Shown: piece after piece, positions 9,745 through 20,284 of the stretch
Layout: each line of letters opens with the position of its first letter
Numbering within the stretch: the first letter of the stretch is position 1
Source: Octadecabacter algicola
Lineage (GTDB): Bacteria > Pseudomonadota > Alphaproteobacteria > Rhodobacterales > Rhodobacteraceae
Direction: 5' to 3'
NCBI RefSeq assembly: GCF_021532625.1
Contig: NZ_JAKGAR010000001.1
Location: 558,001 to 622,000, forward strand
DNA: 64,000 nt
Made by a program: the position numbers and the translations under genes
Notes under the pieces: model-generated
Databases searched by the model: none
What the model saw: only the letters and a program-made list of their open reading frames with translations
Told to the model about the DNA's origin: nothing

Positions 9745-9834
9745 TGGCGGAGAGACAGGGATTCGAACCCTGGGAACCCGTAAAGGCTCAACGGTTTTCG
9801 AGACCGCCACGTTCGACCACTCCGCCACCTCTCC
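9745..9834 (-). tRNA. tRNA-Ser (anticodon CGA)
   Basis: Reading the minus strand, the acceptor GGAGAGG (9834-9828) pairs with the 3' end ahead of a G discriminator and an encoded CCA (9747-9745). The anticodon loop is CTCGAAA, giving anticodon CGA, which reads UCG. The T-loop GTTCGAATC and a long variable arm, as expected for class II serine tRNA, are present. Total length is 90 bases. Confidence 0.96.
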
Positions 9835-9928
9835 GCGTCAGATGATCGTTTTTGATCGCGGCGGTGTTAGTCCCATGTGGACAGCCGTGCAAGAGGTATT
9901 CCTGACAATCCCGTGCGTTGGTTCACAT

Positions 9929-9945
9929 GCCCCTTGGAAAGGGGC
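9929..9945 (+). repeat. Short hairpin in the leader of the DUF2059 gene
   Basis: GCCCCTT-GGA-AAGGGGC forms a perfect 7-bp stem about 45 bases upstream of the DUF2059 start. A TATAGAAT (9963-9970) lies between it and the gene and could be a -10 element. Role unknown. Confidence 0.4.
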
Positions 9946-9988
9946 GCGGGCGACCTTATTGCTATAGAATCCCAAGAAAGGTTCTTTG

Positions 9989-10819
9989 ATGTTCAATCGC
10001 TTCGCCACGCTCGCAACCGTCCTGACACTCGCACTGCCAATTATGCCCGCGATGGCGCAGGACAGTGACACGGATGTTTTGTTTGAACTGCTGATGCTGC
10101 CCGAAATTATCGACATTATGCGCGAAGAAGGGATGAGCTACGGGGGAACAATCGGCGCCGATCTGTTCGCAGGTGAGCCGTCCAGCGATTGGGATAACAC
10201 CGTCGCGAACATATACAATCAGGACGTCATGTTGGGCATGGTCCGCGAAGATTTCGAGATATCGCTCTCGGATTTTGACCTTGGCCCGATCATTGATTTC
10301 TTTGGGTCTGATCAAGGGCAGATGATCGTCGGCCTCGAAGTCAGCGCACGTCGTGCTTTGCTGGATGACGCGGTTGAGCAGGCCAGCGAAGACGCGGCCG
10401 CCATTGCATCAGCAGACGACAATCCACGGTTTGCCTTGGTTGGCGAATTCATTGAAACCAACAACCTGATTGAAACCAATGTCGCCGCTGCGCTTAATTC
10501 AAACCTCGCGTTTTATAACGGGTTGCTGGATGGCCGCGCCTTTGACGGGGCCTTAACCGAAGAACAGATCCTATCAGATGTCTGGAGCCAAGAGGCCGAC
10601 ATCCGCGACAGCACAACGAAATGGCTCTATTCGTTCTTGTTCATGGCCTACGCGCCGCTGGATGACGCAGACTTGCAGGCTTATATTGCGTTTTCGGAAA
10701 CCGAGGCGGGTGCTCAGGTGAACCGAGCGATGTTTGATAGCTTTGATCGCCTGTTTACTGGGATCAGCCGTTCCTTGGGGCGGGCCGCCGCGAATGAGAT
10801 GACCAGCCAGGAGCTTTAA
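9989..10819 (+). CDS. DUF2059 domain exported protein
   Basis: 276 residues with a cleavable signal peptide ending in AMA-QDS. The rest is alpha-helical and acidic. The C-terminal part (about 205-265; YIAFSETEAGAQVNRAMFDSF) matches the DUF2059 pattern, and a similar helical unit lies earlier, suggesting a duplicated fold. It probably acts in the periplasm; the function of this family is not established. ATG 9989 follows AAGAAAGG; a TTG one codon earlier is also open. Single gene, convergent with the acyltransferase gene. Confidence 0.8.
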   Translation: MFNRFATLATVLTLALPIMPAMAQDSDTDVLFELLMLPEIIDIMREEGMSYGGTIGADLFAGEPSSDWDNTVANIYNQDVMLGMVREDFEISLSDFDLGPIIDFFGSDQGQMIVGLEVSARRALLDDAVEQASEDAAAIASADDNPRFALVGEFIETNNLIETNVAAALNSNLAFYNGLLDGRAFDGALTEEQILSDVWSQEADIRDSTTKWLYSFLFMAYAPLDDADLQAYIAFSETEAGAQVNRAMFDSFDRLFTGISRSLGRAAANEMTSQEL

Positions 10820-10829
10820 GTTGCGCAGT

Positions 10830-11762
10830 CTACTTATTGTTTGTGATGATTGGTGATGCAGCTCGCGCAATCGCAAACGTCAGAATAAATGCCAGAACGG
10901 CTGTCGCGACGATGAAAGCAATATCAGAGTTCGGTAGAACATTAGCTTTCCAAACGAGCATCACAGGAAAACCGTGCAAGACGTAGATCGGCATCGTGTT
11001 TTGCCCCAGTAACGTCAGGCCGTTTGAACGGCGCGGAAGCACCGCAAGAAACGCAATCGATGTGATTAGACCCATCGCGATCGTGCCTGCCCGATACAAT
11101 ATCTTCGGAGAGCTATTTGGTATTTCGCTGTAAGAATTGACGGCCCAGAGCCAACGAATGTCCACATGGTCCGATAGGCCGATCGCACCACACATGAAAG
11201 CGACGAACAGAATGCAAAGCGCCGGCCGGTGTTTTATCACCACTTGAAAAATCTGGTCTTTGTAGAGGTGGCCGAGCAAGAAGGCTGGAAAGAATACAAC
11301 AGTTCTTGAAAGGCTCAATGCGGTACCGACGCTATCGATATACCCTATGACCAAAGCAACAACGATACTTAACGGGATTGGGTAGGGTACTCGGACGGCA
11401 AAAGGTAGGATCAGTTTCCACGTGATAAGGCTCAAGAGAAACCAGATTAGCCATGCAGGTGTCAGAACGTCCGTTACACGGTCAGGTGAAACAACGCTAA
11501 GGGCATAAAAGTACGCGAGTTGAAATGCGATTAAGGGAAGAACGAATTTCTGAACGATCACTATTAGGTCATGAGCATTCAGCCTCGCTGACGAAAACAT
11601 ACCAGCCAACATGACAAATGCAGGCATGTGAAAGGTATAGATCGCAAAATAGATCCGGCTGTCGGGACCTTTCGCTTCGAGGAGGTGCCCCCAAACGACC
11701 AAAAGAATGAGAGCCCCGCGCGCGATGTCGGAGAGGTCATGTCTTTGTGTCAATAAGTTCAC
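10830..11762 (-). CDS. Acyltransferase-3 family membrane protein
   Basis: 310-residue polytopic membrane protein with about 9-10 helices. The N-terminus contains DIARGALILLVVWGHLLE and FHMPAFVMLAG, the conserved active-site His and motif of the acyltransferase-3 (OafA/WecH) family, which O- or N-acylates surface sugars or other exported molecules. The acceptor cannot be told. No polysaccharide genes are nearby, so it is an orphan here. Confidence 0.82.
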   Translation of the reverse strand: MNLLTQRHDLSDIARGALILLVVWGHLLEAKGPDSRIYFAIYTFHMPAFVMLAGMFSSARLNAHDLIVIVQKFVLPLIAFQLAYFYALSVVSPDRVTDVLTPAWLIWFLLSLITWKLILPFAVRVPYPIPLSIVVALVIGYIDSVGTALSLSRTVVFFPAFLLGHLYKDQIFQVVIKHRPALCILFVAFMCGAIGLSDHVDIRWLWAVNSYSEIPNSSPKILYRAGTIAMGLITSIAFLAVLPRRSNGLTLLGQNTMPIYVLHGFPVMLVWKANVLPNSDIAFIVATAVLAFILTFAIARAASPIITNNK

Positions 11763-11876
11763 CTTGTTCGGTCGTGTGAAAGGCTGGATGATTGATCAAC
11801 ACTGCGCTGGGGCGCGGTTGCAGTCAATTCCTACCATATGGTCAATCATTGTGTTGCTAGACTTGTAGATGGTCCA

Positions 11877-12227
11877 TTAATTCGACACGACCATGATCGC
11901 GACAACCAGCGCGCCGAGGTTATTCGTATACAGCGCCAAGTCCGATTGCATTTGAAGCGTATGTGGTGCGCGGGCGGCGGGCGGCACATTGGCGATGTCG
12001 AAAGCTTCCGTTAGGGTTACGCCGCCGCCTGCGCGAATATCTGTGATCAGGGCAGGGTGGTTGGTTTTGACGAAAACTTCAACTTGGCCACGCCGCTGTC
12101 CATAGGTTGCATTGGACACAGCATTTCCCACCGCGTGGATTGGTAACAACAGCGGATTGCCGATGTGATTGGCCTCCGTGCTGCAAGCAGACAGAAGAGT
12201 TAAGAAAACAAAGGGGTATTTGCGCAT
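11877..12227 (-). CDS. Small predicted lipoprotein
   Basis: 116 residues. The N-terminus MRKYPFVFLTLLSAC is a lipoprotein signal with a lipobox ending in Cys15, so the mature protein should be membrane-anchored in the periplasm. The remainder has a polar middle and a hydrophobic C-terminus (NNLGALVVAIMVVSN). No family was recognised with certainty. It stands alone between the acyltransferase gene and the divergent rplU. Confidence 0.7.
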   Translation of the reverse strand: MRKYPFVFLTLLSACSTEANHIGNPLLLPIHAVGNAVSNATYGQRRGQVEVFVKTNHPALITDIRAGGGVTLTEAFDIANVPPAARAPHTLQMQSDLALYTNNLGALVVAIMVVSN

Positions 12228-12411
12228 GTCTTACCTGTCATTTTGGTTGACTTGATACCCAGCCTTCGCGATAAGCCGCCATCCGAGCAAGGTATTTGTT
12301 CGGGTTAAGCAAAATCTCGCCCTATGATGGGCGCGCTGTTTACGGGCCGCATATGCGCTGAACGCCTTTGAAATAAGGGGCCCCAGAGACGCGATTGAAA
12401 AGGAAAACGAT

Positions 12412-13164
12412 ATGTTTGCGGTTCTCAAAACCGGTGGCAAACAGTACCGAGTCGAATCTGGCGATGTACTGCGAGTCGAAAAAGTTGCTGCTGAAGCTGG
12501 CGACACAGTTCAATTCAACGAAATTCTGATGGTTGGAAACACAGTGGGTGCACCACTTGTTGAAGACGCAGGCGTGCAAGCCGAAGTGATCGACCAGATC
12601 AAAGGCGACAAGACAATTAACTTCGTTAAGCGTCGTCGTAAGCACTCCTCCAAGCGTACCAAAGGCCACCGTCAGCAACTGACACTGGTTCGCATCACTG
12701 ACATCCTTGAAAAAGGTGCAGGCAAATCTGGTGTTAAAGCTGCTCTGAATGGTTCCGGCTTTATGTCCGCATCCATGATCGAACGCGCTGCAAACCCTGG
12801 CATGCCATCTTCTGACAAAGCCGCCGCTGCTGCTGAACGTGCGTCCGCACCGAAGAAAGCTGCAAAAGCTGCTGCGCCAAAGAAAGCTGCGGCTCCTAAG
12901 AAGGAAGCGAAGCCAGCTGCCGAAAAGAAAGCCGCACCAAAGAAAGCCGCGAAAGCTGCTGATGGCGCAGACGACCTGACACGCATCAGCGGTGTTGGTC
13001 CGGTTATCGTTGGCAAACTGCACGACCTCGGCGTGACAACATTCGCCCAAATCGCAGCATGGACCCCAGAGGACATCGCTGCTATGGACGAGAAACTGAA
13101 TTTCAAAGGTCGCATTGACCGCGACGAGTGGCTCAAGCAAGCCGCTGAATTCGCGAAAGCGTAA
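12412..13164 (+). CDS. rplU: 50S ribosomal protein L21 with C-terminal Lys/Ala linker and helix-hairpin-helix domain
   Basis: 250 residues against about 103 for typical L21. Residues 1-103 are L21 ([13 protein letters not shown] to [11 protein letters not shown]). A linker at about 105-180 is rich in Ala, Lys and Pro with repeated APKKAA-type units. Residues about 183-250 look like a helix-hairpin-helix domain ([20 protein letters not shown]...FAQIAAW). The reading frame is intact through the linker, so this is a real fusion and not a missed stop. The L21 part binds 23S rRNA; the extension's role is unknown. It forms an operon with rpmA 11 bases downstream. Confidence 0.93.
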   Translation: MFAVLKTGGKQYRVESGDVLRVEKVAAEAGDTVQFNEILMVGNTVGAPLVEDAGVQAEVIDQIKGDKTINFVKRRRKHSSKRTKGHRQQLTLVRITDILEKGAGKSGVKAALNGSGFMSASMIERAANPGMPSSDKAAAAAERASAPKKAAKAAAPKKAAAPKKEAKPAAEKKAAPKKAAKAADGADDLTRISGVGPVIVGKLHDLGVTTFAQIAAWTPEDIAAMDEKLNFKGRIDRDEWLKQAAEFAKA

Positions 13165-13175
13165 GGAGAGACCTA

Positions 13176-13445
13176 ATGGCACATAAAAAAGCAGGCGGTT
13201 CATCCCGTAACGGTCGCGACTCAGCTGGTCGCCGCCTTGGTATCAAGAAGTACGGCGGCGAAGCTGTCATCCCAGGTAACATCATTGCACGCCAGCGTGG
13301 CAACAAGTGGTGGCCGGGTGAGGGCGTTGGTGAAGGAAAGGATCACACGATCTTCGCTGTCACTGAAGGCGCAGTGTCCTTCCGCAAAGGCTTCAAAGGC
13401 CGCACCTTTATTTCGGTTCTCCCGGTGGCGGAGGCCGCTGAGTAA
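13176..13445 (+). CDS. rpmA: 50S ribosomal protein L27
   Basis: 89 residues, normal length. The N-terminus [20 protein letters not shown] is the canonical L27 tail that reaches the peptidyl-transferase centre and has no cleavable firmicute-type leader. It follows rplU with GGAGAG before the ATG. A strong terminator follows. Confidence 0.97.
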   Translation: MAHKKAGGSSRNGRDSAGRRLGIKKYGGEAVIPGNIIARQRGNKWWPGEGVGEGKDHTIFAVTEGAVSFRKGFKGRTFISVLPVAEAAE

Positions 13446-13473
13446 CCGAACCTTAGGTTTTTAAGAATTTGAA

Positions 13474-13505
13474 GGGGTCGGTGTAAACCGGCCCCTTTTA
13501 TTTTG
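13474..13505 (+). terminator. Rho-independent terminator of rplU-rpmA
   Basis: GGGGTCGGT (13474-13482) pairs with ACCGGCCCC (13487-13495), with one U-G pair and a GTAA loop, followed by TTTTATTTTG. Confidence 0.92.
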
Positions 13506-13528
13506 TTCATTCGGTCAGGGAGGATCGC

Positions 13529-14017
13529 ATGATTACGACAGAACGTCTTACATTGCGTCGGCCCATTATGGCTGATGCGCACGCCATCACGGCCATCTTG
13601 CAAGATGTCGAGGTGGCGAAATGGCTTACGAACCCGCCGTTTCCTTATACTTTGGCGGATGCTGAGGCGTACATCGCGCTTGACCACGAAGAAGACGTCT
13701 ATGCGATTGTAGACGAGGCTGGCATATGTGGGGTGATCTCTTTGCGCAGTGAGCTGGGCTACTATTTAGCGCAGGACAGATGGGGGCGTGGCTATATGAA
13801 AGAGGCGGCCTCGGTATTGGTGGACGCCCATTTCGAGCTGTCCGATAAGGATCTGGAAAGCGGCCATTTCGTCGATAATACACGATCAAGGGCTGTTCTG
13901 GTGTCGCTCGGGTTTAAAGACACTGAGGTCGATCGCCACTACTGTCCCGCACGAGATGCGGCTCTGGATAACCAGAAAATGGTCCTTACCCGCGCCGCGT
14001 GGGAGGCAAAGTCATGA
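13529..14017 (+). CDS. GNAT-family N-acetyltransferase (RimJ/RimL type)
   Basis: 162 residues. It begins with TERLTLRRPIMADAHAIT, the usual start of the Acetyltransf_3 group, and has the acetyl-CoA-binding region around YYLAQDRWGRGYMKEAA. Substrate unknown; relatives modify proteins or small amines. GGAGG lies before the ATG. Its TGA overlaps the LysE-family start (ATGA). A three-gene unit GNAT-LysE-GNAT follows. Confidence 0.85.
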   Translation: MITTERLTLRRPIMADAHAITAILQDVEVAKWLTNPPFPYTLADAEAYIALDHEEDVYAIVDEAGICGVISLRSELGYYLAQDRWGRGYMKEAASVLVDAHFELSDKDLESGHFVDNTRSRAVLVSLGFKDTEVDRHYCPARDAALDNQKMVLTRAAWEAKS

Positions 14018-14619
14018 GCGTTGCAGTTCTGCCATTTCTTGCTTTTGGCGCATCACAGGTCGGCACGCCGGGTCCTGCGAACATGGTTTTGCTGGCCACG
14101 GGGGCCCGGTTCGGGCTGCGCCGTGCGCTGCCGTTCGTGGCTGGTGTCGCCTTCGGAAAACAGTTGATTATCTGGCCGCTGGGACTGGGTCTTATGGCAG
14201 TACAGGACGACTATCGATTTGTTTTTGAAGTTCTAAAATGGATTTCCGTCGCCTACATCTTGTATTTAGCGTACCGCGTTGCAGGTCTGCGGCTCAAAGT
14301 CGGTGAGGCCATGGGTACACCTCCTGGTTTCTTTGCCGGGCTGATCGTGCATCCGCTTAATCCCAAAGCATGGGCCATGATCACAACGGGGTTCACAACC
14401 TTCGTGAGCACTGGAACACCGCCCTTGCAAGCCACAGCAACCATCGCCATCTGTTTGTTGGGACTGCAAATCGTGTTGCACCCCATTTGGACCTACGCGG
14501 GACAAAGGGTTGCAACTGCTTTGGCCGGAAAACCGGCGGAGAAATATTTAATGTGGACGCTTGCTGCTCTGACCGTAGCGTCCGTGATCTATGCACTATT
14601 TGCAGGAGGCACATCATGA
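14014..14619 (+). CDS. LysE-family exporter
   Basis: 201-residue inner-membrane protein with about six helices. The N-terminal GTPGPANMVLLATGARFGLRRALPFVAGVAFGK is the LysE/RhtB family signature. Such proteins export amino acids or homoserine-lactone-like compounds. The ATG at 14014 was chosen for its ATGA overlap with the preceding GNAT gene and the GGGAGGC upstream; a longer form adds five residues. Flanking acetyltransferase genes suggest that modified amino acids or amines are exported, but this is inference. Confidence 0.87.
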   Translation: MSVAVLPFLAFGASQVGTPGPANMVLLATGARFGLRRALPFVAGVAFGKQLIIWPLGLGLMAVQDDYRFVFEVLKWISVAYILYLAYRVAGLRLKVGEAMGTPPGFFAGLIVHPLNPKAWAMITTGFTTFVSTGTPPLQATATIAICLLGLQIVLHPIWTYAGQRVATALAGKPAEKYLMWTLAALTVASVIYALFAGGTS

Positions 14620-15173
14620 ACAGCAATGTTGAGTTGGCCCAGACCCCAGACCAAACCGTGATTGAGGCGGAGCGCTTTGTATTGCGCCCATTGGCAGTGT
14701 CGGACGGTGGCCTTTTGGAACGATATCTCGGGGATGAGCGGGTCGCCACAATGACTCGTGTCATCCCGCATCCCTTGCCGCCCAACTACATTGCGAACAT
14801 GTTGGATCGGGCCCAAAACCCAACCCGAACGGAAGATATTTGGGCGATCGACGGATCTGTAAATGGCCACGCCGAAGTAATGGGTGTGATTAAGCTCCTG
14901 CGTTTGGACCGTGACCAATGCGAAATTCGGTATTGGGTGGCCCCAGCATTCTGGAATGGTGGGATCGCTACGGCAGCGGTGGAGGCCATTTTGGCGGCAA
15001 ACCCACAAGGGTCCAAAGACGTCTATGCAGAGGTGTTTCAGGATAACCCGACATCGGCCCGTGTGTTGAGCAATGCTGGGTTCTCCTACCTCGGTGATGC
15101 AGAGACGTTCTGCGTTTCCCGCAATGCCGTAATCCCCACATGGACATATGTCCGAAAGATGACTGCCGCTTAA
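14616..15173 (+). CDS. GNAT-family N-acetyltransferase
   Basis: 185 residues. EAERFVLRPLAVSDGGLL opens the Acetyltransf_3 domain and YWVAPAFWNGGIATAAVEAIL is the acetyl-CoA pyrophosphate-binding region; NPTSARVLSNAGF is the typical late motif. The ATG overlaps the LysE TGA, preceded by GGAGG. Substrate unknown. An imperfect hairpin (15164-15181) spans the stop codon. Confidence 0.86.
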   Translation: MNSNVELAQTPDQTVIEAERFVLRPLAVSDGGLLERYLGDERVATMTRVIPHPLPPNYIANMLDRAQNPTRTEDIWAIDGSVNGHAEVMGVIKLLRLDRDQCEIRYWVAPAFWNGGIATAAVEAILAANPQGSKDVYAEVFQDNPTSARVLSNAGFSYLGDAETFCVSRNAVIPTWTYVRKMTAA

Positions 15174-15232
15174 GGGCGGCAAATGGTTGAGGCAAGCGCG
15201 GCTTTCGCGTATCGGCCTTACTAAACAGTTAG

Positions 15233-17369
<2,137 letters not shown>

Positions 17370-17370
<1 letters not shown>

Positions 17371-18620
17371 TGAAAGACCTCGACAACATTCCCGAACTCA
17401 TGGCGGACATTGGTGCGCGTGCAAAAGCAGCTGCCCGAGTGCTGGCCAGCGCCCCGTCTGACGCCAAAACTGCAGCATTGAATGCGGCGGCAGATGCCGT
17501 TTGGGCGGCCCGGGCTGATATTATCGCCGCGAACGAAAAAGATATGACGTTTGGCCGTGATAAGGGGCTTAGTGCTGCAATGTTGGACCGCTTGATGCTG
17601 GATGAAGACCGCATTCAAGGCATGGTTGACGGATTGCGCAGCGTGGCAGCACAGGACGATCCAGTTGGTGCCGTGACTGAAGAATGGACACAGCCAACCG
17701 GCTTGAACATTCAACGTGTTCGCACTCCATTGGGGGTGATCGGGGTGATCTATGAAAGCCGCCCGAATGTGACAGCAGACGCAGGTGCGCTGTGCCTCAA
17801 AGCGGGCAATGCTGTTATTCTGCGCGGCGGGTCAGAGAGTTTCCATAGCTCAGGAGCGATCCATGCAGCATTGCAGGCGGGCCTGCGGAGTGCAGGTTTG
17901 CCCGAGGACGCAGTGCAATTGGTGCCAACTCGCGACCGTGCGGCGGTTCGTGAGATGCTCACAATGACGGACACCATTGATGTGATCGTTCCACGGGGCG
18001 GTAAGGGACTTGTCGGTCTGGTACAACGCGAAGCGCGTGTTCCTGTGTTCGCCCACCTTGAAGGGATCGTGCACATCTACATCGACAAAGATGCGGACGC
18101 CGAAAAAGCCCGCGCCGTTGTTCTGAACGCCAAAACGCGCCGCACTGGTATTTGTGGCGCTGCCGAATGTTTGCTGGTGCATCGTGATGCGACGGCGCTT
18201 GGCCAACAGATCGTCGATGATCTGATGGCAGCTGGTGTTGAGGTTCATGCAGCCGGCCTATCAGGCAACACTGTGGCCACCGAAGATGATTGGGGTATGG
18301 AGTTCCTCGACATGAAGATCGCGGCAAAAACCGTTGATAACATTGATGAAGCAATCAATCACATCCAGACTTACGGGTCCAATCACACCGATTGCATCAT
18401 CACAGAAGATGCGCAGGCCGTATCGAAATTCTTTGCGGAATTGGACTCGGCCATTCTGATGCACAATGCCTCAACTCAATTCGCCGATGGCGGTGAGTTC
18501 GGCATGGGCGCGGAGATTGGTATCGCGACCGGCAAGATGCATGCGCGTGGGCCTGTTGGGGCCGCGCAGCTTACGAGCTTTAAGTATTTGGTCGTTGGCG
18601 ATGGCGCCGTTCGCGCCTAA
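17370..18620 (+). CDS. proA: Gamma-glutamyl phosphate reductase
   Basis: 416-residue aldehyde-dehydrogenase-superfamily enzyme that uses NADPH to reduce gamma-glutamyl phosphate to glutamate semialdehyde. The motifs [28 protein letters not shown] and the catalytic Cys in [13 protein letters not shown] are present. It is coupled to proB by an overlapping stop/start (TGATG) and its end overlaps the convergent chpT end by four bases. Confidence 0.97.
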
Positions 18621-19294
18621 AACGCAATCTTGACCCAATCGGCGCCGTGGCTGAGCTTGAGTTCGTGTCCAGCCTCGGTCGTCATATCTGGCAGTAAGCC
18701 AAAGTGTACTTGTGCACCGCTTAGCGTGTCAGGCACTGCGTTTTTGCTGAGCGGTACCCAAAGGGCTGGGTCGAGATTAAGTCGTTCATGTTGCGAATAT
18801 ACCGTCCACGTAGACCCGTCCTTCTCGATCTTAATGTCGCCGCCGAGCGGGAGCGCTGTTTCGACGCACATCGCCGCAAGGAAAGCGACACGGACGTCGA
18901 GGCGACGGACGTCTTCGAAGACCATCCATGAATAGTTTAACCGACCACCAACGGCGACATTGTCGAGCGTTGACACAACCTCAGCGCGGCCACAGACCTG
19001 ATCGGCGGATGCTTCGCCAAAAGCGAGCCTAAGAAACTTTAGCCGCGCAGTCGCACCCGCAACGCTATCGACCACCAAGTCCATTTCTGGCCCCGTGCTC
19101 GATCCTGTCAGCTCAAGCAGCTCAATCCCATTGCCGATCGCGCCCAATGGGTTAATGAGGTCATGACAAATCCGAGAGCCCACAAGTGCGTTTAGGTTCG
19201 GGGCTTTTGGTTTAGTGGTATTCGAAGTGGGCAAGGGAGGCTCCAATTGGATAATGAACGTTCGATTTTCGAACCAGGTATGATTGTGGCCCAT
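18617..19294 (-). CDS. chpT: Histidine phosphotransferase ChpT
   Basis: Up to 225 residues. The DHp-like helix carries [22 protein letters not shown] with the phospho-accepting His, followed by a degenerate ATPase-like fold, as in Caulobacter ChpT. It would relay phosphate from CckA to CtrA and CpdR and so control cell cycle, motility or gene-transfer-agent genes. The 5' end is uncertain: the ATG at 19294 makes the gene overlap the divergent DUF3553 gene by 48 bases, and neither it nor the TTG at 19246 has a clear ribosome binding site. A start near 19246 fits homologue length better. Confidence 0.86.
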   Translation of the reverse strand: MGHNHTWFENRTFIIQLEPPLPTSNTTKPKAPNLNALVGSRICHDLINPLGAIGNGIELLELTGSSTGPEMDLVVDSVAGATARLKFLRLAFGEASADQVCGRAEVVSTLDNVAVGGRLNYSWMVFEDVRRLDVRVAFLAAMCVETALPLGGDIKIEKDGSTWTVYSQHERLNLDPALWVPLSKNAVPDTLSGAQVHFGLLPDMTTEAGHELKLSHGADWVKIAF

Positions 19295-19429
19295 CCAGAC
19301 GAGCCTGATTGGGGTTTAGGACAGGTACAATCGTCGATAACTGGTAAAGTTACGGTTAATTTCCGTGAAGCTGGAAAGGTGGTTATTGACGAAACCACTG
19401 TGTCACTCCGGATTGTTTTTGACCACTGA
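19247..19429 (+). CDS. DUF3553 small protein
   Basis: 60 residues, beta-rich, matching the DUF3553 pattern ([22 protein letters not shown]...KVTVNFREAGKVVID), a family of alphaproteobacteria related to the tail of some UvrD-like helicases. Start is TTG, supported by GGGAGG six bases upstream; no in-frame ATG lies before codon 12. It diverges from chpT with no intergenic space. Function unknown. Confidence 0.8.
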   Translation: MDNERSIFEPGMIVAHPDEPDWGLGQVQSSITGKVTVNFREAGKVVIDETTVSLRIVFDH

Positions 19430-19513
19430 CATACACGTCTAACTTGTATTTTCTTGCATTTGTGTCGTGAACGACCGCATTTAAAGCGGCACTAAACAAG
19501 AGGTTGGGAGGCC

Positions 19514-20284
19514 ATGGGGCAAACTACGCCGATATTCGAGACTCGCTTGGCAGTGACCGACGATGACATTCGGGCAGCGCAGGCTTTGCGCTATGACGTC
19601 TTTGTGACTGAACTAGGCGGGGATGGACCTTTGGTGGATCATACGGGTGCGCTGGAACGCGACCGTTTTGATGAATACGCCGAACAGTTGATCCTGCTGG
19701 ATTTAACACGTCCTGCTGGCGAACAGGTTGTTGGCGTCTATCGGTTTATGGATCAGGAGGCCGCGAAGGCTGCTGGGCAATTCTATTCAGAAAACGAATA
19801 CAATTTAGCCGCGCTAAAGACATCTGGGCGGCCCTTGTTGGAAATGGGTCGGTCCTGTTTGCACACCGATTATCGGGGCGGGGCCGCGATGGTGCACCTG
19901 TGGCAGGGATTGGCGCAGGTCGTGCGAACCAAGGGGGCCGAGGTACTGTTTGGCGTTGCCAGTTTTCACGGGCAAGATCTGCAGGCACTTGCCCAACCTT
20001 TGTCCGTGTTGGCGCGCGATCATCTTGCACCAGAAGAATTGCGCGTGCGGGCAACACCTTACCAAAGCATGCAGCTGGTGAAGGAAATTGATCGCGTGAC
20101 TGCCGTGAAGCAGATACCAGCCCTGATCAAAGCCTATCTTCGGTTGGGCGGATTTGTCGGGGATGGCGCATTTGTCGACCGCGAATTCAACACGACGGAT
20201 GTGTGTTTAGTGTTGGATGTTGCGCGAATGAACGAGCGCCAAAGCGCGATTTATGGGGTTCATTCGGAGGAGAGTCGTCCATGA
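19514..20284 (+). CDS. olsB: L-ornithine N-alpha-acyltransferase OlsB
   Basis: 256 residues of the GNAT-like OlsB/hemolysin-related family. Supporting segments: ALRYDVFVTELGGDG, RFDEYAEQLILLD, PLLEMGRSCLHTDYRGG. It transfers a 3-hydroxy-fatty acyl group from acyl carrier protein to ornithine, giving lyso-ornithine lipid, a phosphate-free membrane lipid used by many marine bacteria under phosphate limitation. It has an ATGA overlap with olsA, which completes the pathway. GGGAGG precedes the ATG closely. Confidence 0.9.
   Translation: MGQTTPIFETRLAVTDDDIRAAQALRYDVFVTELGGDGPLVDHTGALERDRFDEYAEQLILLDLTRPAGEQVVGVYRFMDQEAAKAAGQFYSENEYNLAALKTSGRPLLEMGRSCLHTDYRGGAAMVHLWQGLAQVVRTKGAEVLFGVASFHGQDLQALAQPLSVLARDHLAPEELRVRATPYQSMQLVKEIDRVTAVKQIPALIKAYLRLGGFVGDGAFVDREFNTTDVCLVLDVARMNERQSAIYGVHSEESRP

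Noticed and set aside
9745-9834. tRNA-Ser as an integration site for a mobile element
   Set aside because: No integrase, no direct repeat of the tRNA 3' end and only ordinary genes on both sides were seen.
12840-12960. Tandem DNA repeat or CRISPR-like array
   Set aside because: The repetition encodes the Ala/Lys/Pro linker of L21 and units vary; there are no spacers. No CRISPR array was seen anywhere in the window.
12340-13203. Minus-strand frame of 287 codons opposite rplU
   Set aside because: Long only because the Lys/Ala repeats of the L21 tail have few stops in the reverse frame; the product is Phe/Ser/Arg-rich low complexity.
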